DNA from: Actinomycetota bacterium
GTDB lineage: Bacteria; Actinomycetota; Thermoleophilia; Gaiellales; Gaiellaceae
DNA length: 55,357 nt
Direction: 5' to 3'
Assembly (NCBI GenBank): GCA_003134505.1
Contig: PLBK01000003.1
Location: 70,163-125,519, forward strand
In this document: one piece after another, positions 23,919 through 35,773 of the stretch
Numbering within the stretch: position 1 is the stretch's first letter
How the letters are laid out: the number at the start of each line of letters is the position of its first letter
The notes under the pieces: generated by a model
Seen by the model: only the letters and a program-made list of their open reading frames with translations
The model's database searches: none
Told to the model about the DNA's origin: nothing
Made by a program: the position numbers and the translations under genes

Positions 23919-26900
23919 TCAACGTGAACTCTCCTCGGCGATCTCGACGAGCCGGCAGAGCGCGTTCGCCAGCTTCATCTGCGGGATCGTGCGGCAGTTC
24001 ACCTCGAGCAGGCGCGGGCTGCACACGAGATAGGCGAGGCAGCGGGCACGCGAGATCGCGACGTTCAGGCGGTTCCTCGAGAGCAGGAACTCGAGGCCGC
24101 GCGGAATGTCCTCGCCGCTCGACGAGGCCATCGAGTAGAGCACGACGTCGGCCTCCTGGCCCTGGAACTTGTCGACCGTGCCCACGGGCACCTCGGCCGG
24201 GAGCAGCTCGCGCAGCAGGTTGACCTGCGCGTTGTACGCCGCGACGACCATGATCTCGCCGGCCGGCACGCCCGCCGCGCGCAGCCGGTCGACCTCGCGC
24301 ACGACGAGCTCCGCCTCCACCCGGGACTCCTGCCGGCAGCCGTCGTGCTCGACTCGGAGGAAGCGGAGGCCGGTGCCGAGCGGGGTCGTCCGCGTCGAGC
24401 AGACGGGGTCGGGCCTCAACCGCCCCTCGTAGAACTCCTCGGAGATGTAGCCGCACACGTCCGGATGCAGGCGGTAGGTCTGCTCGAGGAAGAGGCCGCG
24501 GTCGGGCGGGATCGTCGGGTCGGGGCCGAGCAGGTGCTGGAGAACGGACCCGCCGGCACCGTCCGGATGGGTGCCCTGCAGCACCTGTGCGAGCTGCTGC
24601 GGGTCGCCGACCAGCACGAGGTTCCGCGCGCACGTGCCCATCGCGACCGCGTCCGCGAGCGACACCTGGCCCGCCTCGTCGACGAACAGGTAGTCGAGGC
24701 GGCGGTCGAGGTCTTTGTGGGCGAAGAGCCACGCTGTCCCGCCGGCGAGCGGCGCATCGGCGCAGTCGGCGCGGTCGGTGACGCTCCCGATGTGCTCGCT
24801 CTCGTAGAACGACTCGGGGTTCCCGGAGGTGGCACGCTTGACTCCTTGCACGTCGATGCCGGCGGCCTCGACCTCATCGAGGAGCTTGTGGATCGCCCGA
24901 TGGCTCGTCGAGGCCACGCCGACGCGCTTGCCCGCCGCGAGCAACAGCGCGATCAACCGGCCCGAGACCCACGTCTTGCCGGAGCCGGGCGGGCCCTGAA
25001 TGACCAGGTGACGGCCCTCGAGACCGAGCACGAGGTCGGCCATCTCGTCCAGGTCGCCGGTCTGGATGTTCCGCCCGAACGGCTCGCGACCGAGCACCGA
25101 CTCGACGGCGGGATAGCGCCGGTCGCCGTCGAGCAGCGAGCGGCCGATCCGCTCGAGTGCGTCCTCCTGCGCATCGGTGGTGTACGGCCAGCCGGGGACG
25201 AGCGCTCGCGGCAAGGGTTGGTCGGAGATCGACGGGCCGCGCCTGAGCGCCACCGCGCGCGCCTCGCGATCCAACTCGACGATCTCCCCGGCGCCTCGGC
25301 CCTCCTCGTCGAACGGTGCCGCGCCCACGCGGAGCTTGTGCTCCTGCGGCGGGAACGTGAACCGGTAGACGACGGAGCGCGCGACCGGCTCCGGCTCGCC
25401 GACGGGCTCGAGCAGGCCGATCGAGTCGGAATCCTCGACCAGCTCCTCGGGCGTCTGCTCGATCCGGTCGAAGAACGCCCACCAGACCGGCTTGCGCTCG
25501 CGGTCGTGGTAGTCGAGGAGCTGCGCTGCGAGCTCGTGGCCGGCCTCGAGCAGGGCCTGCCGGAGCTCGGCGCGCTCGATCTTCTCGGGCGGCGCCGGCC
25601 TGTCCTCTTTCGGCTCCGGCTGCGGGAACGGGCCGAACCGGGCGAGCGCATCGGCGCGGCGTTCGAGCAGCCAGTCGCGCAGCACGAGCGTGGCGCGGCA
25701 GTCCTCCTCGTTGTAGGCGGCGATCGCGTACAGGATCGAGCTGTCGCGGGTCTGGACGTAGCGCTCGTACTCGACGATCGACGCGCCGCCGTCCTTGATC
25801 TCCCCCCGGCGGTGGAACTCCAGGAACGCCTCGATCTCCTTCAGCCCGTAGCCCGGGACCGACGCCGCCAGTCCGCCCTTGACCACCTTGTAGAGGTCGA
25901 CGAAGACGCCGCGGCGGAGCAGGTCATCCACCTCGGCCTCGCGCGTGCCGTAGCGGCCCATCAGCCGGCGCAGGGCGGCGACCTCGTACGAGGCGTAGTG
26001 GTAGACGTGCAGGTGCGGGTCGTCGACGAGCCGCGCGTGCACGAGGTCGACGAAGTCCTCGAACGCCCGGCGCTCGGAGGGATGATCGTCGGCCCAGAGC
26101 GCCGTGTACGCGCCGGCCGTGTCGAGCACGCCCCACAGGTACTCGAGCGAGCCCTGCTCGTCCCAGAACGGGTTGCCCTCGAAGTCGAAGAACAGGTCCC
26201 CGGGCGAAGAGTCCGGCAGCAGCGCGAAACCGGCGAGTGGCCTCGGCTCGAGCAGCTCGTACACCGGCTCGCCCGTCTCGCGGCGCCGCAGCTGCAGCCC
26301 GGCCTGGCGGCGGAGCTTCTCGAACGTGTCGGGATTGACCCCGGGCCGGCAGGCCTCGGCCCGGGCAAGCGCCGTCAGCGTGGTGATCCCGTCCGCCTGC
26401 AGGCGCTCGATCTGGCTGCGGTAGAGGCCCGCGACGCGGCAGAGGTGGTCGACCTCGTCCCACCTGGCATCGCAGAGCGGCTTGAACTCGCAGATCCCGC
26501 AGTGATCGACCGGGTACGGCTCCGTCGGCGGCTCGTCGCGGACGAACTCCTCGAGCCGCCTGCGAACGCGCCGCGCGTAGGCGTCGAACTCCCGCGGCCG
26601 GAAGCTCTGCAGCTCGCCGTTGCCGAGCAGGACGTGGATGTGCCCGGGCTCGCTGCCCTGCAGCCGGGCGAGCTGCTCCGAGTAGAAGCAGAGCTGGAGG
26701 ATGTACGCGGGCTTGGCGCTGCGAGCGAGCTTGGTGTCGAGCGCCTCGTACGAGCCGTCCGGCTGCCGCATGAGGAAGTCGGCCACGCCGCGCCACCCGT
26801 CCGTGAGGAGCACGCCCTGGTAGACGACCTCGACGCCGTCCGCGAGCGCCCGGCGCGTCTCGACGGCACGCTCCTCCAGGCTCCCCTCCTCCGGAATGAC

Positions 26901-27113
26901 GCGGACGACCTTGCCCTCGGCCCCGAGCCGGGCGAGGTAGGCCCGCTCGTGCTCGAGCCCCTTGTGGAAGATGAGCTGCGCGTGCTCCGGAGGCGGGTGC
27001 GCCTCGACCTCGCCGCGTGCCGCGCCGAGCGAGAGCGTCGTCAGGTGCTCGCAGGCGAGGTACGCGGTGACGTCGCTCGGCGAGAGCAGGATGCGGCCGT
27101 CGTCGAGCTTCAC
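23919..27113 (-). CDS. TM0106-family nuclease-exonuclease-helicase
   Basis: This 1064-residue protein combines three enzyme parts. Residues 1-220 form a Cas4/RecB-like PD-(D/E)XK nuclease: Asp112 in GVADFL, DTK at 126-128 and four cysteines (21, 205, 208, 214) placed to hold an iron-sulfur cluster. Residues 305-480 resemble a DEDD 3'-5' exonuclease (FFDFEG with Asp310/Glu312, YNEEDC with Asp471). From about 640 onward there is an SF1B helicase: GPPGSGKT at 707-714, DEAGQ at 812-816, GDPQQL, DKFQGQEADVV and NVAISRAR. It probably processes DNA ends in repair or defence. GTG start has GATACT 6 bases upstream. Confidence 0.88.
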   Translation of the reverse strand: MKLDDGRILLSPSDVTAYLACEHLTTLSLGAARGEVEAHPPPEHAQLIFHKGLEHERAYLARLGAEGKVVRVIPEEGSLEERAVETRRALADGVEVVYQGVLLTDGWRGVADFLMRQPDGSYEALDTKLARSAKPAYILQLCFYSEQLARLQGSEPGHIHVLLGNGELQSFRPREFDAYARRVRRRLEEFVRDEPPTEPYPVDHCGICEFKPLCDARWDEVDHLCRVAGLYRSQIERLQADGITTLTALARAEACRPGVNPDTFEKLRRQAGLQLRRRETGEPVYELLEPRPLAGFALLPDSSPGDLFFDFEGNPFWDEQGSLEYLWGVLDTAGAYTALWADDHPSERRAFEDFVDLVHARLVDDPHLHVYHYASYEVAALRRLMGRYGTREAEVDDLLRRGVFVDLYKVVKGGLAASVPGYGLKEIEAFLEFHRRGEIKDGGASIVEYERYVQTRDSSILYAIAAYNEEDCRATLVLRDWLLERRADALARFGPFPQPEPKEDRPAPPEKIERAELRQALLEAGHELAAQLLDYHDRERKPVWWAFFDRIEQTPEELVEDSDSIGLLEPVGEPEPVARSVVYRFTFPPQEHKLRVGAAPFDEEGRGAGEIVELDREARAVALRRGPSISDQPLPRALVPGWPYTTDAQEDALERIGRSLLDGDRRYPAVESVLGREPFGRNIQTGDLDEMADLVLGLEGRHLVIQGPPGSGKTWVSGRLIALLLAAGKRVGVASTSHRAIHKLLDEVEAAGIDVQGVKRATSGNPESFYESEHIGSVTDRADCADAPLAGGTAWLFAHKDLDRRLDYLFVDEAGQVSLADAVAMGTCARNLVLVGDPQQLAQVLQGTHPDGAGGSVLQHLLGPDPTIPPDRGLFLEQTYRLHPDVCGYISEEFYEGRLRPDPVCSTRTTPLGTGLRFLRVEHDGCRQESRVEAELVVREVDRLRAAGVPAGEIMVVAAYNAQVNLLRELLPAEVPVGTVDKFQGQEADVVLYSMASSSGEDIPRGLEFLLSRNRLNVAISRARCLAYLVCSPRLLEVNCRTIPQMKLANALCRLVEIAEESSR

Positions 27114-27136
27114 GGCCTCAGTATCACGCCCAGCGT

Positions 27137-27160
27137 GGCCGCGTCTTACGGCGCGCGGCC
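27137..27160 (-). terminator. Hairpin downstream of the 81-residue gene
   Basis: A 7-bp GGCCGCG/CGCGGCC stem with a 10-base loop lies 8 bases past the stop at 27168. It fits a weak terminator before the helicase gene's own -10 (27120-27125). Confidence 0.4.
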
Positions 27161-27167
27161 GTTCGGC

Positions 27168-27413
27168 TCAGTCGCCCCAGTCGAACGAGGGCGTGCCGGT
27201 CCAGAGCTCTTCCACGGCCGGGAGCAGCGGCTCGTGGCCCATCACGGTGGCCGCCTCCGGCAGCACCCACTCCTGGGTGTCCTCGAGGACGGGGGTGGCT
27301 CCGCTCGGGCTCCCGTCGCGGTAGTGGTCGAGCGGCATCTCGGTCTCGAGCGGGCGGTTTCGGCGCTGCAGCTCGAGGTGCTCCTTGATCGCCAGGTCGA
27401 ACGACTCCTCCAC
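27168..27413 (-). CDS. Small acidic protein of unknown function
   Basis: The 81-residue product has a helical start (EESFDLAIKEHLELQRRN) and an extended Pro/Glu-rich remainder ending TPSFDWGD. I do not recognise a family. Translation is supported by a strong Shine-Dalgarno sequence, GAGGAGGAG, about 2-5 bases before GTG 27411-27413. It has no membrane segment or Cys. It lies between the nuclease-helicase and, divergently, the trehalose genes; the setting gives no clear role. Confidence 0.65.
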   Translation of the reverse strand: MEESFDLAIKEHLELQRRNRPLETEMPLDHYRDGSPSGATPVLEDTQEWVLPEAATVMGHEPLLPAVEELWTGTPSFDWGD

Positions 27414-27604
27414 GTCTCCTCCTCTCGGATGCAGGGCCGCTGCGCACGCTAGGCTCCGGGCCGGACGGACGCAGGGTTAGAAACCCCGCCAACGCGGGTA
27501 GGGACCGAGCCGGCTTCCTCGCCCTGGAGGCCGACTCGAACTCCTCCCTGCCACCGTCTTCGTCCCACGGGGGCGGGGACGGTGGTGCGAAGATCACACA
27601 CTGA
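27414..27604. other. Divergent intergenic region with hairpin
   Basis: This 191-base gap separates the 81-residue gene from treS. It holds an 8-bp inverted repeat, CCACCGTC ... GACGGTGG (27549-27584 region), shortly before treS. I see no match to a known riboswitch and no convincing Shine-Dalgarno sequence for treS. Confidence 0.4.
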
Positions 27605-29250
<1,646 letters not shown>

Positions 29251-29254
<4 letters not shown>

Positions 29255-30582
29255 GCGCCGTGCTGCCGAGCCTGGACGAGGCGGCGCTGGTTGAGCACGT
29301 GTGTGCGCAGCGCTGGTTCGGCGCCAAGTCGCGCGAGGTCGTGGGAGCGACGGTGCTGGACGCGGCCGCGCTCCGCGAGATCGACCCGCAGCTCTTCGTG
29401 GTGCTCGCCGAGCTCCGCTACCCGGAGGGGACGCACGACCTCTACCAGCTCCTGATCGGGGCTGACGCGGGGATCCACGACGCGCTCGCGGACGACGCGA
29501 CGGCGAGAGAGATCGTGCACCTGATCCGGCGCGGGGCGAAGGTCGCCGCGACCGAGGGCGCGGTCGAGTTCCAGGCGGTGCCGGGCTTCGCCGGGCTCGG
29601 GCGCGAGCTGTACACCGGACGGCGGGTCGAGAGCGAGCAGTCGAACACGTCCGTCGTCTTCGACGAGGAGCTGATCCTGAAGATCTTCCGCCGGCTCGAG
29701 CCGGGCCTGAACCCGGAGCTCGAGCTGCTCCGCTTCCTGACCGAGCGGGCGTTCCCGCACATCCCGCCGCTCGGCGGCTGGTACGCGTACATCGGCCGGC
29801 CGTTCGAGGCGACGCTCGGCATCCTGCAATCGTTCGTGCCCGGTGCGATCGACGGCTGGGAGCTGGCTCTCCGCGAGCTCGAGCGGTCACCCGAAGGGTT
29901 CCTCTCCCGGCTGCGGAGGCTCGGCGAGGTGACGGGCGCGCTCCACACGACGCTGGGCGGAGAGGAGGCTGACCCGGCGTTCTGCGCCGAAGAGCCGAGC
30001 GCCGAGTCGCTGGCGCTGCTGACCGCGACGATCGACGACGAGATCGAGAACGTCTTCGCGGAGCTGCCGGCGGTCGCGGCGCTCGAGCCGATCGCCGGGC
30101 GGGGCGAGGAGGTGCGCGAACGGCTGCGCGGGCTCGCGCAGCTCGGGACGATCGGCAAGATCATCCGCCACCATGGCGACTACCACCTCGGCCAGGTGCT
30201 CTGGGCGTCGGGCGACTGGACGATCATCGACTTCGAGGGAGAGCCCGCGCGCGCGTTGCCGGAGCGGCGGCGCAAACGCTCTCCGCTGCGCGACGTGGCC
30301 GGCATGCTCCGCTCGTTCGCCTACGCGGCGTCGGCGGCCGAGATCCTGCGGGGCCTGGACGCGCCGCCGGGCTGGGAGCAGCGGGCGCGGGCCGAGTTCC
30401 TGGACGGATACATGGGGACGGTCGACCACGCGCTGCTCCCGTCCGGCGAAGAGGCGCTCGCGAAGCTGCTCGCGATCTTCGAGCTCGAGAAGGCCGTCTA
30501 CGAGCTCCGGTACGAGCTCGACAACCGGCCCGACTGGGTGTCGATCCCGGTCGCCGGCATCGTGCGCCTGCTGGCGGCCTAG
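29251..30582 (+). CDS. mak: Maltokinase (Mak/Pep2)
   Basis: The 443-residue kinase has an N-terminal cap typical of maltokinases ([17 protein letters not shown]), the catalytic [10 protein letters not shown] and the metal motif [16 protein letters not shown], followed by [16 protein letters not shown]. It phosphorylates maltose to maltose 1-phosphate. It overlaps treS by four bases, and its stop overlaps that of the convergent Rieske gene. No glgE or glgB is seen in this window, so the next step must be encoded elsewhere. Confidence 0.92.
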
Positions 30583-32288
30583 TCCTCCTCGTACAGCTTC
30601 TCGCCGCGGTGGAGGCGGCGGGCGATGTGATAGGTCTGCCCCTGGGCGCGGACAGTCGGTGCATGGGCGGCGAGATATCGCGCCGCCGCGACGAGGAAGA
30701 CGCCGTCGCCCGTCAGCGCGAACTGCCGGTACGCCGCCTCGACCGCCTGGATCGTGTGGAAGTCGCGGTCCTCGCGGAGCAGCGCGCTTCCGAGCGCGGC
30801 CTGAAGGTGCCCGGCCTCGCCGTCGGCCGTGAGGTACGCCGCGACGAGCGCGCCTGCCTCGTTCACCTGCTGCTGCTGGTCGAGCAGCGTCGGCAGAGCG
30901 GCGAGCAGCTCCCGGTGATCGGCGTCGCCGGCAGGCTCGGGAAGTCGCGCGGCGGGAACATTGAGGAAGCGGTCGAGATAGACGCTCATGGCGGCGTCGA
31001 AGACGCCGCGCAGCAGCTCGGGCGAGGGCGCGCGCCGAAGACCCTGGTGGACGGCGTTCGCGAACGTGAACGTGTGCAGCGCCGTGTCCCAGTCGCCGAA
31101 CTCGTTCGACGTGTGGAAGCGCGCGATCCGGACAGCAGCCGCTCTGACCACCGCGGCCGCGACTGCTTCGGCCGGCAATTCGTTCCCGATCGCGTCAACC
31201 AGGGCGTCCGCGATCGCCTGCGGATCGTCCCCCAGCAACACTGTCTCGTCGAGCCAGGTCCTGGTGTCTGACACCGGGACATTGCCCAGGAGGACAGGCG
31301 GCAGCTCCTCGAAGGCGCGCTCGACGATCGCGACGACGTCGACCGGATGGCGCCACGCGTTCGACTCCTCCATGCGGTCGGCCTCGGCGTACTGGGTCGC
31401 CAGGCTCGCGAGCACGGGCTCCGCGAGCCCGCGGTCCCAGCCCACCGCGTCGAGCGACTCGAGCGCCTTGTTGGTGAAGTCGAGGACATGGCCCGTCCTG
31501 ATGTAGCGGTGATCCGTCGCTGCGGCGAAGAGCAGGTCGGCGAGCTGCCGGTCGTTCGACCCGGCGCGCACCGCCGAGACGATGCAGCGCTCCGCACCTT
31601 CCGCGTCGCGCACCTCGACGAACTGCCGGAACCAGCGCTCGAGCACGCCGACGTCGGTCTCGCCCCCGGGCAGCGGCCGCACGGCGAAGCGGGGCGCCAT
31701 CCCGGCACAGTCGAGCGCGACGGCCGACAGCCCGTGGTGGAGCGCGTGAGCCCGGTCCCCCGGATCGAGCGTCGGGAGCAGGTTCGCGAAGCAGCCGTGC
31801 ATCGTCAGCCCCTGGCCGAACCCTGCCGACCGGTACCGCGCGCCGAACTCGAGCCCGATCCGGAACGGCTCCACCGGATCGGCGCCGCCGTCGACGAGCC
31901 CGATCACCGACTTCGCGATCACGAGCGGCAGGTTCCGCTCCAGCCCGTTGCGCAAACGCTCGCGCCGGTGCTCGAGCGGATCGCCGAGCTGCGCCAGGTC
32001 GACCCAGACCTCGCCGTCGCGGAGCTCGACGGGGAACACCCGCAGGTCGTCGGCCCACTGGTCGAACGTCCCGCCCGTCGTCACGTCGAAGCGGGCGTGG
32101 TGCCAGTGGCAGGTCAGGATCCCGTCCGCGAGCGTCCCGCGGTGGAGGGGGAAGCCCATGTGCGGACAGCGGTTGTCGACAGCGCGCACCTGGTCGCCGT
32201 CGGAGAACAGCGCCAGCGTGTGCCCGTTCACGTGGGCGACGAGCGAGCCGAGCCGGCGAACGTCCTCGAGCGAAGCGGCGCGAAGCAT
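30579..32288 (-). CDS. Rieske [2Fe-2S] protein with a large helical C-terminal region
   Basis: Residues 1-95 form a Rieske ferredoxin domain with CPHMG (Cys41, His43) and CHWHH (Cys60, His63). The following 470 residues are helical, without a recognisable oxygenase iron site; several His-rich stretches occur (HGCFAN, HALHHGLS, DHRYIRTGH, RFHTSNEFGDWD). I know of no clear function. TAAGCT lies 6 bases before ATG, and its TAA is the stop of the upstream GNAT gene. It is convergent to the maltokinase with overlapping stops. Confidence 0.75.
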   Translation of the reverse strand: MLRAASLEDVRRLGSLVAHVNGHTLALFSDGDQVRAVDNRCPHMGFPLHRGTLADGILTCHWHHARFDVTTGGTFDQWADDLRVFPVELRDGEVWVDLAQLGDPLEHRRERLRNGLERNLPLVIAKSVIGLVDGGADPVEPFRIGLEFGARYRSAGFGQGLTMHGCFANLLPTLDPGDRAHALHHGLSAVALDCAGMAPRFAVRPLPGGETDVGVLERWFRQFVEVRDAEGAERCIVSAVRAGSNDRQLADLLFAAATDHRYIRTGHVLDFTNKALESLDAVGWDRGLAEPVLASLATQYAEADRMEESNAWRHPVDVVAIVERAFEELPPVLLGNVPVSDTRTWLDETVLLGDDPQAIADALVDAIGNELPAEAVAAAVVRAAAVRIARFHTSNEFGDWDTALHTFTFANAVHQGLRRAPSPELLRGVFDAAMSVYLDRFLNVPAARLPEPAGDADHRELLAALPTLLDQQQQVNEAGALVAAYLTADGEAGHLQAALGSALLREDRDFHTIQAVEAAYRQFALTGDGVFLVAAARYLAAHAPTVRAQGQTYHIARRLHRGEKLYEED

Positions 32289-32294
32289 GAGCCG

Positions 32295-32300
32295 AGCTTA
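32295..32300 (-). promoter_or_regulatory. -10 element overlapping a stop codon
   Basis: TAAGCT on the minus strand lies 6 bases before the Rieske ATG. TAA is the stop codon of the GNAT gene. Confidence 0.5.
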
Positions 32301-33161
32301 GGCGGCCGAGCCACCGGGCGCGAACCGCCACTCCTCGACGTCCGCCACCGGCTCGTAGCCAATACGCAGGTAGATGCTGTTCGACGTCGGGTTGGCGAGG
32401 TCGGTGAACAGGAAGCAGAAGCGGCGGCCGCCCGCGAGCAGGGAGCGCGTGAGCTCGGCGACCAGCGCCGTCGCGTACCCGCGTCGGCGCACCCCGGGCG
32501 GGGTGTAGACCGGCCCGACCCGGATCCCGTTCGGCGTCGGCCCGCCGAAGCCGGCGAGCGAGACCGGGCCCCCGTCGTCCCAGAGCACGACGCCTCCGTG
32601 CGGATCGGAGAGGCGGTGCTCGAGCGTGCGCTCGGCACCTTCGACGCTCTCGCTGCCGAACTCCTCTTCGAAGAACGCGTCAAGCCACGCGAGTGCGAGC
32701 GGGCGGTCCGGCTCGTCGTACGCCCGCATCGTGCCCGGCGCGTCGTCTACGGCAGCAACGTCCGAGATCCGATACACCCGCTGGCTCCGCGACCGCCTCG
32801 CTGACACGCCGGTGAGCCGCCGCCAGGCCTCGACGAAGCTCCCGACGCCGCCGAGCGGCCCGAGCACGCCGCCGAGGGACGCGTCCGCGTCGGCGGCGTC
32901 GGCCGCGAACGCTGCCCAGACGCCGTCCTCGTCCGACTCCGAGAGCACGAGGTTGTGCGGCGGCGTCCGCAGGGCGGCGGCGACGACCCGGCCGTCCTCC
33001 TCCACCGTGGCCAGGTACGGCTCCGATCCGTAGGCCAGCGGATCGCGCGCCAGCGTGGAGGACAGCCCGAGGATGAGGTTGTGCTCCGCCTCGCGGTCGA
33101 CGAGGAAGCCCCCGGCACCTGCGAGAAAGGTGGCAACGTCCGGGTGACGCTCGACCCGCAC
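32298..33161 (-). CDS. GNAT-family N-acetyltransferase
   Basis: The 287-residue protein has its acetyl-CoA motif in the second half: VGPVYTPPGVRRRGYATALVAEL near 215-240, followed by LFTDLANPTSNSIYLRIGYEPV, which is motif B. The N-terminal half is a divergent, possibly catalytically dead GNAT-like unit. GTG 33159-33161 is preceded directly by the stop of the 43-codon GAF-like gene, so both are one transcript. The acceptor substrate is unknown. Confidence 0.82.
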   Translation of the reverse strand: MRVERHPDVATFLAGAGGFLVDREAEHNLILGLSSTLARDPLAYGSEPYLATVEEDGRVVAAALRTPPHNLVLSESDEDGVWAAFAADAADADASLGGVLGPLGGVGSFVEAWRRLTGVSARRSRSQRVYRISDVAAVDDAPGTMRAYDEPDRPLALAWLDAFFEEEFGSESVEGAERTLEHRLSDPHGGVVLWDDGGPVSLAGFGGPTPNGIRVGPVYTPPGVRRRGYATALVAELTRSLLAGGRRFCFLFTDLANPTSNSIYLRIGYEPVADVEEWRFAPGGSAA

Positions 33162-33162
33162 G

Positions 33163-33294
33163 CTACTCCAGCTCGTAGCGCGCGCCGGCGAGGTCGCGCG
33201 CCGTGTCCGCGAGGCGCTGCAGGACGGGGTCCACCCGCCGCTCGGCCGCCATCGCCAGCACGGCGTCGCTCATCGCCCGCAAGGCAGTGTCCAT
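33163..33294 (-). pseudogene. 43-residue GAF-domain N-terminal remnant with intact promoter
   Basis: The ORF encodes MDTALRAMSDAVLAMAAERR and then VDPVLQRLADTARDLAGARYELE-like sequence. The second half matches the first helix of GAF domains in DevS-like sensor kinases (VLQRLVEAARELVGARY), but the frame stops where the GAF barrel should begin. TAAGCT lies 8 bases before ATG (33303-33308), so the promoter looks alive. It ends 1 base before the GNAT start. It is either a truncated sensor-kinase relic that now drives GNAT expression, or a true mini-protein. Confidence 0.55.
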
Positions 33295-33375
33295 CGGCTC
33301 TGAGCTTACGACTGCGGGCGCGCGTGCGCCTCGGCCGGAGGACGGATGCGGGGGTGCGACGTTCGGCCGAGTGGG

Positions 33376-33381
33376 TACGGT
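33376..33381 (+). promoter_or_regulatory. Leaderless -10 of glgX
   Basis: TACGGT ends 6 bases before ATG 33388, and no Shine-Dalgarno sequence is present. It decides the start codon. Confidence 0.5.
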
Positions 33382-33387
33382 GCCGCG

Positions 33388-35511
<2,124 letters not shown>

Positions 35512-35773
35512 CTCCCGACCCGGACGAGATCGACGGTCGGGCCGGGCGTCAGCCGTGAGCTGCGCAGTAGGGGTCTCTGGAGCGCGAGGACTGGACGACC
35601 GGCAGGTACGCGGTGGCCGCGATGATCGTCGCCGGTCCATCGCACGACCCGAGCCGGTGAACCCGTCGGACACGGCGAACGCGAGGTCGCGCGTGAGAGC
35701 CGGCCCTGCCCGTGCCGACAACGGCTGCGGCGGTCACGGCAGCTGCGCGCAGACGGCGAGCAGCCTCGACACG
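35512..35773. other. 262-base region without a convincing gene
   Basis: Between the convergent glgX and FHA-ABC genes, all three minus-strand frames have short protein-like stretches (for example PALTRDLAFAVSDGFTGSG, then AATAYLPVVQSSRSRDPY, then LTPGPTVDLVRVGS) that would need two frameshifts to join. This may be a decayed coding region. I see no terminator. Confidence 0.3.

Noticed and set aside
24345-27452. 1035-codon plus-strand frame opposite the nuclease-helicase
   Set aside because: The complementary strand encodes all nuclease and helicase motifs. The plus frame is low-complexity Arg/Leu/Val/Glu sequence.
27414-27604. Riboswitch upstream of treS
   Set aside because: One hairpin is present, but I find no conserved core of a known riboswitch class.
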